Part shown: piece after piece, positions 17,758 to 25,900 of the stretch | Layout of the letters: each line of letters begins with the position of its first letter | Numbering within the stretch: position 1 is the stretch's first letter | Origin: Paulinella micropora | Taxonomy: Eukaryota; Cercozoa; Imbricatea; Euglyphida | NCBI GenBank assembly: GCA_009731375.1 | Contig: BJOX01000113.1 | Coordinates: 168,341 to 202,328, forward strand | Reading direction: 5' to 3' | DNA length: 33,988 bases | Translations under genes and position numbers: made by a program | The notes under the pieces: model-generated | The model's database searches: none | Told to the model about the DNA's origin: nothing | The model's input: the letters and a program-made list of their open reading frames with translations, nothing else

Positions 17758-17918
17758 GGTAAATCCAGGGGTCGTAGGGGCTGGAAGCCCCTACCGAGGA
17801 TTAATGACGGACGAAATAGACAACATTATGAAAAAGCACGAATGGTATTTGGGGACTGTGGCGAGCGATGAAATAAACAAACTAAAACCAGAAAAAAGAA
17901 AGAAGTATGGATTTATAA
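17758..17918 (+). pseudogene. Stray protease-gene fragment placed between two 10-N joins
   Basis: 161 bp bounded by N runs on both sides. 17799-17918 aligns with 16515-16635 of the protease gene at roughly 80% identity and encodes LMTDEIDNIMKKHEWYLG with the same register. It clearly does not belong in the capsid gene. It carries an in-frame palindrome at 17775-17795 where the resident protease gene has a short Gly/Glu linker. It is best explained as a contig from a related Polinton copy misplaced by scaffolding. Confidence 0.85.
17775..17795. repeat. Palindrome GTAGGGGCT-GGA-AGCCCCTAC in the stray protease fragment
   Basis: A 9-bp perfect stem of the same family as 18590-18607 and 22837-22854. 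It lies in frame in protease coding sequence at a place where the resident copy (near 16505) lacks it. Confidence 0.7.
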
Positions 17919-17928
17919 NNNNNNNNNN

Positions 17929-18538
17929 CTTTGAGGCGCTAATTACGATACCAGAGGGAAACTACACAATGAACAACTTAAAGAATAAACTGGCCGAGGT
18001 GCTAACCGCAGATAGCCCCAATGACTACACATACACAATAACAAGCAACAATACGAATACTGACCCAGAAGATGGCAAGCTATTATTTACCGTAGCTAAC
18101 AATGGAGGCATCCAACCGCGGTTTATATTTGACGGCGAAACTCGCATTCACGAAGTAATGGGTTTTGACCGCGGCTCAACATATTTCTTTGCTAATAATA
18201 CTATTAGGTCGCCGAATGTCATAATCTTGACTGGCGAAAAAACATTATATTTACAAAGCGACCTCGTTGGTGAAGGCGATAATCACGTGCTCCAAGAGAT
18301 ATATACAGCGAATGAAATCCCGTTCGGCTCTGTTATCTACGACGGCTCGGGTAGTGAATACGGAAAACGACTATCTACAAGTTTAAGCAATGTGTATCGG
18401 TTTTACTTGACCGACGAAAACGACCAAGCTATTAACCTAAACGGATTGGGCATTGTAATGACATTGTTGATTTATCGTGAGACGAATTATTTTAATTTAT
18501 TTACATCATTTTTTAATTTGTTAAAATCGAAAGGGTAA
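17929..18538 (+). CDS. Minor capsid (penton) protein, main part
   Basis: 202 codons, continuing the 17626 frame after the joins. FEALITIPEGNYTMNNLKNKLAEVL is the hallmark start of penton-type single jelly-roll proteins in Polintons and virophages. PRFIFDGETRIHEVMGFDRGS and the LYLQSDLV segment follow. The total would be about 240 residues plus the part lost at the joins. It forms the five-fold vertices in this virus group. It lies directly upstream of the MCP gene. The TAA stop lies in the centre of the palindrome AAGGGTAAACCCTT. Confidence 0.82.
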
Positions 18539-18607
18539 ACCCTTCTTGCTTTGAGAAGCAAGGCTTCGCAATCAAACCCAATTGGGGTTGTAGGGGCTTG
18601 CCCCTAC
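18531..18607. terminator. Cluster of four palindromes between minor and major capsid genes
   Basis: In order: AAGGGTAAACCCTT across the stop codon, CTTGCTT/AAGCAAG (18554-18571 region), AACCC/GGGTT type, and GTAGGGGCTTGCCCCTAC (18590-18607). The last two occur together in inverted orientation at 22837-22866. They are candidate 3'-end processing signals and/or a mobile palindromic module. Confidence 0.7.
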
Positions 18608-18618
18608 AGGTAATTAAT

Positions 18619-18651
18619 TAATTTATTTTTTTTCTCAGATTAAAATATAGG
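18619..18651 (+). promoter_or_regulatory. Late-type promoter motif of the MCP gene
   Basis: TTATTTTTTTTCTCAGA followed by TTAAAATATAGGA, the same composition and order as upstream of 14329 and 20369. It lies about 62 bases before the ATG, with the leader hairpin between. Confidence 0.55.
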
Positions 18652-18679
18652 AACCTTTTTAAAAATCGTTTTTGAGTTC

Positions 18680-18708
18680 GTAAGTGGTTTTTGGAAAAAA
18701 GCACTTAC
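18680..18708 (+). promoter_or_regulatory. Start-proximal leader hairpin (MCP gene)
   Basis: GTAAGTG/CACTTAC plus T5/A5 around a GG loop. The ATG starts five bases later. A TTTTTGAG sequence lies just upstream, as it does in the 12436 and 20369 leaders. Confidence 0.75.
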
Positions 18709-18712
18709 AAAA

Positions 18713-20188
18713 ATGCCTACACAACACGGGGGCGAACTAGATTTCAGCAAGACTGACTACATCAGTGCTTCTTATCGTTTGAATAAGCTTGCCCCTCGTG
18801 AGGGTTCTGGAACCTTTGAGGTCACCACTGCTGGTGGACAAGAACGAAGCTTTGACCTTATTAGCCGACCTTTTAATCTCGCTCGGTCTTATTTGAGTTT
18901 TACTTATACTATGAGAGCGGCTGGTGCCAACACTTATTCTAGAATTTTTATGGACTGCCTTTCACAAATTAGTCAGATACAACTTCAAACCCGTAGCGGT
19001 GTTTATCTGTGCGATATTAACAACCTTAGAACTGTGACTAAGATGTTGTGGAAACCAGAAATGAGCTTGAAGGATTTCCTTGACCTTCCTAACCACGGTG
19101 ATGCTAGTGGTTATGGCTGTATGCTCCAAAAGTGTAATGCTAACGGATTGATTAACATTAGTGCTCTTGAAGCAACTAGAACAGCCTTTCGTGCGGCGGT
19201 TGATGGTAATAACGATGTTGCTGCCGCAACTCAGGGTCTATTGCGAGAGCCCGTGATTTCTGCTCGTCGTCACGATGATGCTGCTTTGACGACTGGTGTT
19301 GGAGCTTTGTCGGCCGTAAATGTTAATTACAATGAGGCGAAGTATCTTGTTGGAAGTGGAGCGAATGCCGTTTTGGCCATTAATGTTAAAATTCCTTTGG
19401 GTATGATTATTAACACTATTTTCGCACTTGATAAGACTATTATGTTTCCAGAGATTTTGACTATGCGAATTGTGTGGAGTGCTACTGACAGAACTGGTTA
19501 TACGGTGACGAATGGTGCTGCTACTGCTATTAGCACGGCAAATGTTGGTAGTGCTAATATGGCTGTGTCCGCTGATGTCACCAATCTTGCCTTGTTTCTT
19601 GCGGTTGAAACGAACCCTGATGTCATTCAATCAATCCAGCAGAAGATTGCCAGCCCCGAAGGTATGAGCTTCAATATTGATTATCCCTATGTTTATAAGA
19701 ATACTACACCCGCAAGCACGACCCAAAACATTATTATGCGATTTGACCGCGGGCACGGTCGCCGTTTGAAGAAGATTTATCACTCTGTTTTTAACAATGA
19801 AGAAAAAAAGAACACAGCTTATGACCACGATAACCGTGCCGCCGCTAAGGTTGTCAATTTTTACACTACTCTGGATGGTGCCCGCCAGCAAGATTTCAAT
19901 ATTGATGCTGCGAGCGAAGAAGACTATATGTATCTGAAACCAAAGATTGAGGGTTCGGCCTTGATGAATAACGATGTGTATAAATACAACTGGTTCTGGG
20001 TTGATACTTGGGATAATACCCGTCCGCTATGGAGCAAGGACCAGAATGAAATCAGTGGTTTAAGCCTTGATACTGAGCGACGATGGGAGTTTATTGCGAC
20101 CACCGCGAATGCTGCCTTCAACCATTACACCGTGGCAATCACTCAGCGAGAGGTTCAGGTTAAGGCGAATATGATTACCATCTCATAG
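18713..20188 (+). CDS. Major capsid protein, double jelly-roll type
   Basis: 491 residues. The N-terminus MPTQHGGELDF has a Q-H-G-G site, a possible protease cut. The pattern EVTTAGGQERSFDLISRPFNLARSYLSFTYT, the mid-region MRIVWSATDRTGYT and the C-terminal WFWVDTWDNTRPLW...AITQREVQVKANM fit a Polinton/virophage MCP made of two vertical jelly-rolls. Its position after the minor capsid gene at the end of the ATPase-protease-penton block is where an MCP is expected. Length is within the range for the group. No internal stop or shift is seen. The fold assignment is from pattern and context and should be confirmed by structure prediction. Confidence 0.87.
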   Translation: MPTQHGGELDFSKTDYISASYRLNKLAPREGSGTFEVTTAGGQERSFDLISRPFNLARSYLSFTYTMRAAGANTYSRIFMDCLSQISQIQLQTRSGVYLCDINNLRTVTKMLWKPEMSLKDFLDLPNHGDASGYGCMLQKCNANGLINISALEATRTAFRAAVDGNNDVAAATQGLLREPVISARRHDDAALTTGVGALSAVNVNYNEAKYLVGSGANAVLAINVKIPLGMIINTIFALDKTIMFPEILTMRIVWSATDRTGYTVTNGAATAISTANVGSANMAVSADVTNLALFLAVETNPDVIQSIQQKIASPEGMSFNIDYPYVYKNTTPASTTQNIIMRFDRGHGRRLKKIYHSVFNNEEKKNTAYDHDNRAAAKVVNFYTTLDGARQQDFNIDAASEEDYMYLKPKIEGSALMNNDVYKYNWFWVDTWDNTRPLWSKDQNEISGLSLDTERRWEFIATTANAAFNHYTVAITQREVQVKANMITIS

Positions 20189-20190
20189 AT

Positions 20191-20222
20191 GCTCAACGAG
20201 TTGAGCTTTTTGCTAGCAAAAA
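20191..20222. terminator. Twin palindromes after the MCP stop codon
   Basis: GCTCAA-CGAG-TTGAGC begins three bases after the stop codon and is followed at once by the perfect 16-base palindrome TTTTTGCTAGCAAAAA. Candidate transcript end. Confidence 0.7.
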
Positions 20223-20250
20223 CCCCCCACAGCGGAAGTAATATTTAAAA

Positions 20251-20279
20251 AATTTAATTTATTTTTTTCTTAGAATAGA
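20251..20279 (+). promoter_or_regulatory. Late-type promoter motif of the 20369 gene
   Basis: AATTTAATTTATTTTTTTCT then TAGAATAGA, matching the MCP upstream region in order and spacing. Confidence 0.5.
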
Positions 20280-20308
20280 CGAGCCTTACACAAAACATTT
20301 TTTGAGGT

Positions 20309-20333
20309 ACGCTTTGCAAGCGTAGCTTCGCAA
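20309..20333 (+). promoter_or_regulatory. Leader palindrome, copy 2
   Basis: Identical over 25 bases to 12367-12391. It precedes the start-proximal hairpin, in the same order as in the 12436 leader. Confidence 0.7.
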
Positions 20334-20336
20334 TCA

Positions 20337-20366
20337 TAGGAGGTTTTTTGTAAAAAAAAGCTCCTA
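20337..20366 (+). promoter_or_regulatory. Start-proximal leader hairpin (20369 gene), covarying stem
   Basis: TAGGAG pairs with CTCCTA, then T6 pairs with the A-run around a short loop. The inner T/A part and the start-codon distance match the two other leaders. The outer stem differs on both arms, so pairing rather than sequence is kept. Confidence 0.75.
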
Positions 20367-20368
20367 CA

Positions 20369-21619
20369 ATGAGCCACCAGAGAAATTTGATAGCACAAGA
20401 CCCTGACGGAGACTTCATAAATGTCAAAGTCGGATATGACGGCAATGTTGAAACCAATAGTATGAAAACCGCTTTCGGCGAAGCATTGGTCGGTCAATTA
20501 ACACCAGTATTACAAGAGATTTTCCCATACACTATCAATACACGAATATGGACAACAGCTCAAACTGATGCTACCATTTCATTTAATGCGAATATGGCCG
20601 AACTTAAAACAGATGTGAAGACGACCGCGAATGCTGTATTAACGAGTAAAAAAAGAATTAAATACAGAACAGGTATGGGAGTTCTAACACGATTTACTGC
20701 TTTATGGACTACTGATGAAACGAAAGACTACAATTCATATATCGGCATAGGTGAAAGTGATTTTACTAATGGCTTCTATTTTTACAAAATAAGAGCGACT
20801 GGTATGAATATCGCCAGTGTTAAAGGTGGGGTGCCGACACTTATCGCACAGGCGAACTGGGATGACCCGTGTGATGGAACTAAAATTATGCCTATCATAG
20901 ACTGGACCAAAGGGAATGTATTCCAGATTAAATTTCAATATCTTGGCTTTGGTGCTATAAGGTTCTACATAGAAAACCCATCAAGTGGAGAATTTCAGCT
21001 GGTTCATACAATTAGGTATGCGAATGCTAATGTGGGTGTTAGTCTTTCAAATACAACCCTACCTTTTTCGGCTTGTATCAGAAATTATGGAACTGGTAAT
21101 GCTAATCAAACATTGAAAACAGCCAGTTGTAGTATGTTTATTGAGGGCGCTAACACTATTAATTCAAGTATATCAAACGAAGCGGAAGGTAGTGAGCCAG
21201 CGAGCACCACTGAAAGTCCAATTATTAGCATAAAAAATAAAACAACTTTTAATGCTGTGACCAATTATTCAATTGTTTATCCATCTCTCGTGAGCATATC
21301 AAACGAAGACACCAAAGTTAATATAGTGCGGATTGTGAAAACGACTGGAACACTTACGGCGGAGAACTTCGCGGATATTGACACAAAAACTTCAATGGTA
21401 TCAAAGGACACCGCTGCGACTGCTCTTGGTGGTGCCACTATAACGGATGTCATTCTAAAACTTTATGTTAATGCTACTTCTAGCCAGCTTATTGACCTGC
21501 GAACTTACGACATACAACTCTCTCCTGGTGAAAATCTAACATTTTTACAAAAGTCTGTCGCTACTGTTAATAATGGAGGAAATGTGAGTGTTATCGTTAA
21601 TTTTTTAGAAGACCAATAG
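20369..21619 (+). CDS. Probable virion surface/structural protein of unknown family
   Basis: 416 residues, beta-rich, Asn/Thr-rich, no transmembrane segment and no catalytic motif. The N-terminal part (about 1-50) contains GDFINVKVGYDGNVET. Residues 95-240 resemble a lectin-like or jelly-roll domain (FTALWTTDE, YLGFGAIRFYIENPS, FPYTINTRIWTT). A Ser/Glu-rich hinge lies at about 268-285, and a second beta domain fills the rest. It directly follows MCP and shares its leader architecture, suggesting late expression at high level and a place on the capsid, perhaps as receptor-binding or turret protein. I do not recognise the family. A GGGG/CCCC hairpin begins at the last base of the stop codon. 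Confidence 0.7.
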   Translation: MSHQRNLIAQDPDGDFINVKVGYDGNVETNSMKTAFGEALVGQLTPVLQEIFPYTINTRIWTTAQTDATISFNANMAELKTDVKTTANAVLTSKKRIKYRTGMGVLTRFTALWTTDETKDYNSYIGIGESDFTNGFYFYKIRATGMNIASVKGGVPTLIAQANWDDPCDGTKIMPIIDWTKGNVFQIKFQYLGFGAIRFYIENPSSGEFQLVHTIRYANANVGVSLSNTTLPFSACIRNYGTGNANQTLKTASCSMFIEGANTINSSISNEAEGSEPASTTESPIISIKNKTTFNAVTNYSIVYPSLVSISNEDTKVNIVRIVKTTGTLTAENFADIDTKTSMVSKDTAATALGGATITDVILKLYVNATSSQLIDLRTYDIQLSPGENLTFLQKSVATVNNGGNVSVIVNFLEDQ

Positions 21620-21632
21620 GGGTCTTCGCCCC
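21619..21632. terminator. Hairpin at the stop codon of the 20369 gene
   Basis: GGGG-TCTTCG-CCCC, the first G being the last base of the TAG. A second short palindrome CTTTCGCGAAGG-like sequence and a poly-A run follow. Confidence 0.55.
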
Positions 21633-21676
21633 CTTCGCGAAAGCAAAAAAAAAAATACAAATACTTTACAAAGCTC

Positions 21677-21964
21677 CTACAATTGAAGCTGTTTGAATAT
21701 TTCTTTTTTTAGCTCAGGATAGTTGTCTAGAAATGGTTGCTTCGCCATCCATCTTAAGTATTGGGTATCAAATACAACCACATCGGCTACTGTCTTTCCC
21801 TTATATTTCCCCATAGGTATCTTTCCTTGTTCTTGAAGTTTCTTGTTTTCTGATTTGTATTCATTAATGTGCCCATCAATTACTTGCTTAATTTCTTGTA
21901 AAGTAAATGTTCTGTCTTTGTTGCTGACAGATAGCTGTTCAAATTTTTCACAAAGCTTTTGCAT
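21677..21964 (-). CDS. Small protein with exonuclease-X-C-terminal-like domain
   Basis: 95 residues from the ATG at 21964; in-frame sequence extends further up to the 10-N join, so a longer start is possible. The C-terminal half reads MGKYKGKTVADVVVFDTQYLRWM followed by a helix, the pattern of the small domain at the end of exodeoxyribonuclease X and stand-alone DUF3820-type proteins (GKYKGK...YL.W). The N-terminal half is helical. It lies alone on the minus strand between two plus-strand genes. A DNA-binding or nuclease accessory role is inferred; the exonuclease domain itself is absent. Confidence 0.65.
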   Translation of the reverse strand: MQKLCEKFEQLSVSNKDRTFTLQEIKQVIDGHINEYKSENKKLQEQGKIPMGKYKGKTVADVVVFDTQYLRWMAKQPFLDNYPELKKEIFKQLQL

Positions 21965-22028
21965 CGGTGAGTGTAGAGTAGTGAGTATATAGTTGGCAGT
22001 ATAAAAAAATAAAAAATTNNNNNNNNNN

Positions 22029-22053
22029 ACGTTTTGCAAACGTAGCTTTGCAA
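22029..22053 (+). promoter_or_regulatory. Leader palindrome, copy 3 (lipase), with compensatory change
   Basis: The same element as 12367 and 20309 but with CGTTT/AAACG replacing CGCTT/AAGCG, a paired C-G to T-A swap. It overlaps the first base of the lipase ATG. A 10-N join lies just upstream. Confidence 0.65.
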
Positions 22054-22922
22054 TGTCCGAGTGGATTAAATTCGTAAAGGCTTACTCCGCTAAGCATAAC
22101 ATAAGCTACAAGGAGGCATTGAAAAAAGCGAGCAAAGAATATAAGAAACAGAGCTCAGCCAAAGGCGGAGCCGTCGCACGTGTGCGACTAAAGGGAGGCA
22201 GTGCTGAGTTGTCTGAGGATGTCTATTTGTCTTCGTCAGAACGAAAAGGAGCGGACGGATGGAAACCAGTCGCCAGCAAAGAAAAATCAACAGTGTATGA
22301 AAAAGATGGCAAAGCTATTGTAGCATTTAGAGGAAGTGCGGATAAAAGGGACCTATTAACCGATGTCGCATTAGTGAAGGGAGTATTAAAAAGAACACCT
22401 AGATATAAAGAAGAACAGAAGTTGGTTAATGAGGTCATAAAGAAATATGGTAAAGAAAATGTAGAGTTGACGGGTCATAGCCTTGGAGGAACGATTGCGA
22501 AAGATTTAAGCCGACAAACTGGGGTAAGGGCTACAACATACAACAAAGGCAGTAGCACGAGAGACTTTGTTGAGGGAGTGATTGACAGAGTAGCCACAAG
22601 GGTAAATCCAAAAGGGAAGAGGGCAAAGACCGCGGCAGCTATCACGAATTACCGAACCGCATTTGACCCCGTATCGTTAATGGGTGCTACGGCGGTTAAT
22701 ACCAGATTAGTGAAGCCAAAAAAAGGAATTCATACGATTAGAAGTTTTAAAGGTAAAGGTAAAGGTAAAAANNNNNNNNNNAATACTAAGTTAGTGAAAC
22801 CAAAAAAAGGAATTCATACAATTAGAAGCTTCAAAGGTAGGGGCAAGCCCCTACAACCCCGGGGTTCGAAAGGGGTTTCCCCTTTCAAAGGAGCCAAAAA
22901 AATATACCTCCTACGTCGGTAG
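22053..22922 (+). CDS. Class 3 lipase-like alpha/beta hydrolase
   Basis: 289 codons including a 10-N join at 22772-22781. After a basic N-terminus with AKGGAV and RLKGGS (possible protease cuts near residues 38-50), the hydrolase reads IVAFRGSADKRDLLTDV and then GHSLGG with the nucleophile Ser143. Candidate acid Asp205 is in FDPVSL and candidate base His227 in GIHTIRSF, the classic order of class 3 (fungal-type) lipases. The region around the His is repeated after the join in a diverged form, so the true C-terminus is uncertain. The final codons run through the palindromes at 22837-22893. Lipase-like genes are known in some Polinton and virophage-like elements; the enzyme may act on host membranes during entry or release. 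Confidence 0.85.
   Translation: MSEWIKFVKAYSAKHNISYKEALKKASKEYKKQSSAKGGAVARVRLKGGSAELSEDVYLSSSERKGADGWKPVASKEKSTVYEKDGKAIVAFRGSADKRDLLTDVALVKGVLKRTPRYKEEQKLVNEVIKKYGKENVELTGHSLGGTIAKDLSRQTGVRATTYNKGSSTRDFVEGVIDRVATRVNPKGKRAKTAAAITNYRTAFDPVSLMGATAVNTRLVKPKKGIHTIRSFKGKGKGKXXXXNTKLVKPKKGIHTIRSFKGRGKPLQPRGSKGVSPFKGAKKIYLLRR
22837..22893. repeat. Inverted copy of the palindromic module inside the lipase 3' end
   Basis: GTAGGGGCAAGCCCCTAC (8-bp stem, AA loop), then AACCCCGGGGTT, then AAAGGGGTTTCCCCTTT. Reverse-complemented, this matches the order of palindromes at 18531-18607. It adds a Gly/Pro/Lys-rich C-terminal tail to the lipase frame. Confidence 0.7.
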
Positions 22923-22941
22923 ACAGTATCTATAATAGAGC

Positions 22942-25900
22942 TTAACTTATTTGGAAACCGAGCGGTAAGCTGTCGTTATCGTTAATGAACTTACGACCCG
23001 CCCACTTGTTCTCATTAACTTGTTTTTTAACATTCGTCATATGTAAAATGCTAAAGTGCGGGACTTGTTGTTGTTTGCTGTTTCTATCGATGTGTATTTT
23101 TTTCATTTGGAAGTCCTTAACGTTTTCAATGCTACCGCCTTTATCCATCTTATCATATACATCATAGTTTAGCTGTTGAGCATCTAAGCCTTTACCGCGA
23201 AAGTGGAAGTATCTTTTAACTCCATTTTCGGCTGTTTCTATATGAACTCCCTTCGATATGTGCTTGAGGTCGTTTTTGGTCATTCCTTCCGTAAAGGCGT
23301 CCTTCGTCGTAAATTCTAACATATACAATTTCGGAGCTATCCATATACCTTTTATAATCTTACAACCATCGCCTAAGTCGTCCCCTATACCGCCAAGTTT
23401 CTTATTACCCATATTCTTGATATATCTAGCACATCTCGCGTGGATTTGGAGGCTGTCGGTGTCGGTGTAATAGAAGTCGTCCGCTATTGTTCTGTTCGGG
23501 TTGGCTTCCTTTATATAGTTGAACATAATGCGGCGGCTGTATGCGAGTATGAATGCCCCGTAGTGTGAAGGCTTCGTTATGCTACTCTCTAATAATATCG
23601 GATTACGAGGTAGACCTGATATGTGCCATAAATCTTTTCCTTGTTTGTCCGTAAATTTAACGATGTCAGTTATTTGATTACTACTCCAGAATTTCCAGTA
23701 TTCTTCGTTAGTCTGTATATATGTTGTTATTGAAGGTATTGGTCTCTGTATCATCTTACCGTATAGACTATTCATAAACAGCTTAGCCAGTAGATATTGC
23801 GGACTACCTTTCTCAGCATTTTCCTTCGCCTTAAACATATCGTCTATGTATTTGGCAAAGACACATTCAGATTTTACAGTGTAGTATCCTTTATGAATGC
23901 TGACCGTATAACCTTCGGCTACCATATCTTCGATGTCTACACTCGTCAGCCATTGGTCCTTCATATCCTCTAGCCGCCATTTAAGAGAACCCATGCGGTC
24001 TCGCTGTCCAATTCTGGAGTGAAGTATATTTTTTGGAGAAATGTAGTCAAGGTTGTAAATACCGATTTGAAGGTTCCGCGGGTCAAACGGGCCGATTGTT
24101 TCCAGTATATCGCCGACCATAAAAGCTAACAACATCGCGGTTGGATACAACGATACGACGTCGGCATCCACGAGATAATCGTCTATGTCGTCAAAGGTTG
24201 TCTGCTTTTGTAGGTAGCTTTCATATTGAGCTGAAATAAAACGCCTCTTTGACGGGTAAGTCCTTCCGCCAATAATCGCTTTTCTAAATGCTCTTTCCTG
24301 CTCCACAGTTGGAAGTCTTACTTCGTATTTACCGTCTACATATTTTTTCCATATGTTGAAAGCCAGACTTGAAGTTGAAATATATGAAGTTAGATTAACA
24401 TTATGAGCTGTAAATATCGTCGTGTTTAACTTATCGTATAATTCCTTCAAACCCATAACATCATTCCTTAGATAAGTCAGACAGTCCTGCTTCATCTTTT
24501 CTTCCATATCTTCCCATCTGCGTGCTTGTTCGTGGTCAAAGTCTCCCTTAAGCACTGAGCACCCCATACTTTCAAGATTTACTTTAAGACTTCCTTGAGT
24601 ATGCTTACACATATCCCACATCTTAACATTTTCAAACTCTAAGCAGATGATAGAGCCGTTGTTAATTTTTGACGACTTAATCTTAATACCCCTTTTAATT
24701 AATTCTTGGTGTATGAAGTAGTGGTCAAAGTTCGCCCCGTTAAAACCGTTAACATATAGAACGGGCGGTTTATCTTTTTTACATTTCGGCTCCCATCCTT
24801 CTTTTATACGGCTGCCTCGTTTTATTATAAGGTCCACGAATTGGCTTATACAGTCTTTACCTGCTATGTATTTGAAACTCTCAGATCCCTGAGTGTATCC
24901 GACTATGTAGCATTCGTGGATATCGTAGCCGTTCGCGATAGTCTTATTTCTAAATGTTTCCAAATCGTAATGAAGGACTTGGTCGTTGTTTATTTTTTCT
25001 TCTGTGTGTAGTTTAGTTATTAAGTGTCTTTTACCATTCTTCTTCAATCTAATATCAGCAAACTTTTTCCTGTTAAGATTACAGGTATGTTTCTTCAGGT
25101 ATAATTGTAAGCAGTCTTCGCACCGCTTCTTGAATTGCTTAACCAATCCGTAATAGTGGTTATTTTCTAAAAAGATTAGTTTGTCGGGTTCCTGTCCTTC
25201 TTCATTCGTGCTGACTACTTGCTTCATCATCACATCTGTTATTTCGTATGTTTTTCCTTCCTTCGTATATTTTTTCAATATTTGGACTGCTACTGAAAAT
25301 GGTATTGGAGAGTTTGGCGGAATGTTTAATTCTGCTCGTATCTCATTACATTTTTGTTTATTCATCGGTTGAATATTTAGAATATCCCTACATAAGAAAA
25401 ATAGACAGTTGTTATTTTTGCTTGGTGGAGATATCTTTTTGCCTTCTTCAACTTTTTCCTTTTTCTCTCTTGTACCTTCATAGCATCCTCCGCCGTTTTC
25501 TTGAACAATGGTTATTTCCACATATCGTATGGTTCTTTCATATCCTCTCTCGCCTGCTTCAATATTGTTTATGTTGAACTCGTTCAGAGCATCCATAAAT
25601 ACGGTGTCGTATTGGCGGAGTTGAAACGAATTAAAACTTTTCTTTTTTAAATAGTGGTCGTATCGCTCATTAGCAGGAGCTGTGGAGTATGTTATAGATA
25701 TATTGACGTCCGCATTAGCCGTCATCCCTTCCCTTCTGGCATATCGTATAGCGGGTATCAATACCTTCTCTTCTAGAGCATCAGTGTCATAGAAGCTTAT
25801 ATCTAAATCCCTAAATTTGAATGTGAGAGAGTTCAGCTGGTTATCCCTTCTAACCTCATAATCGTGCGCCTTAAACTCTCGCCTCTTTGCTTCTCGTGTC

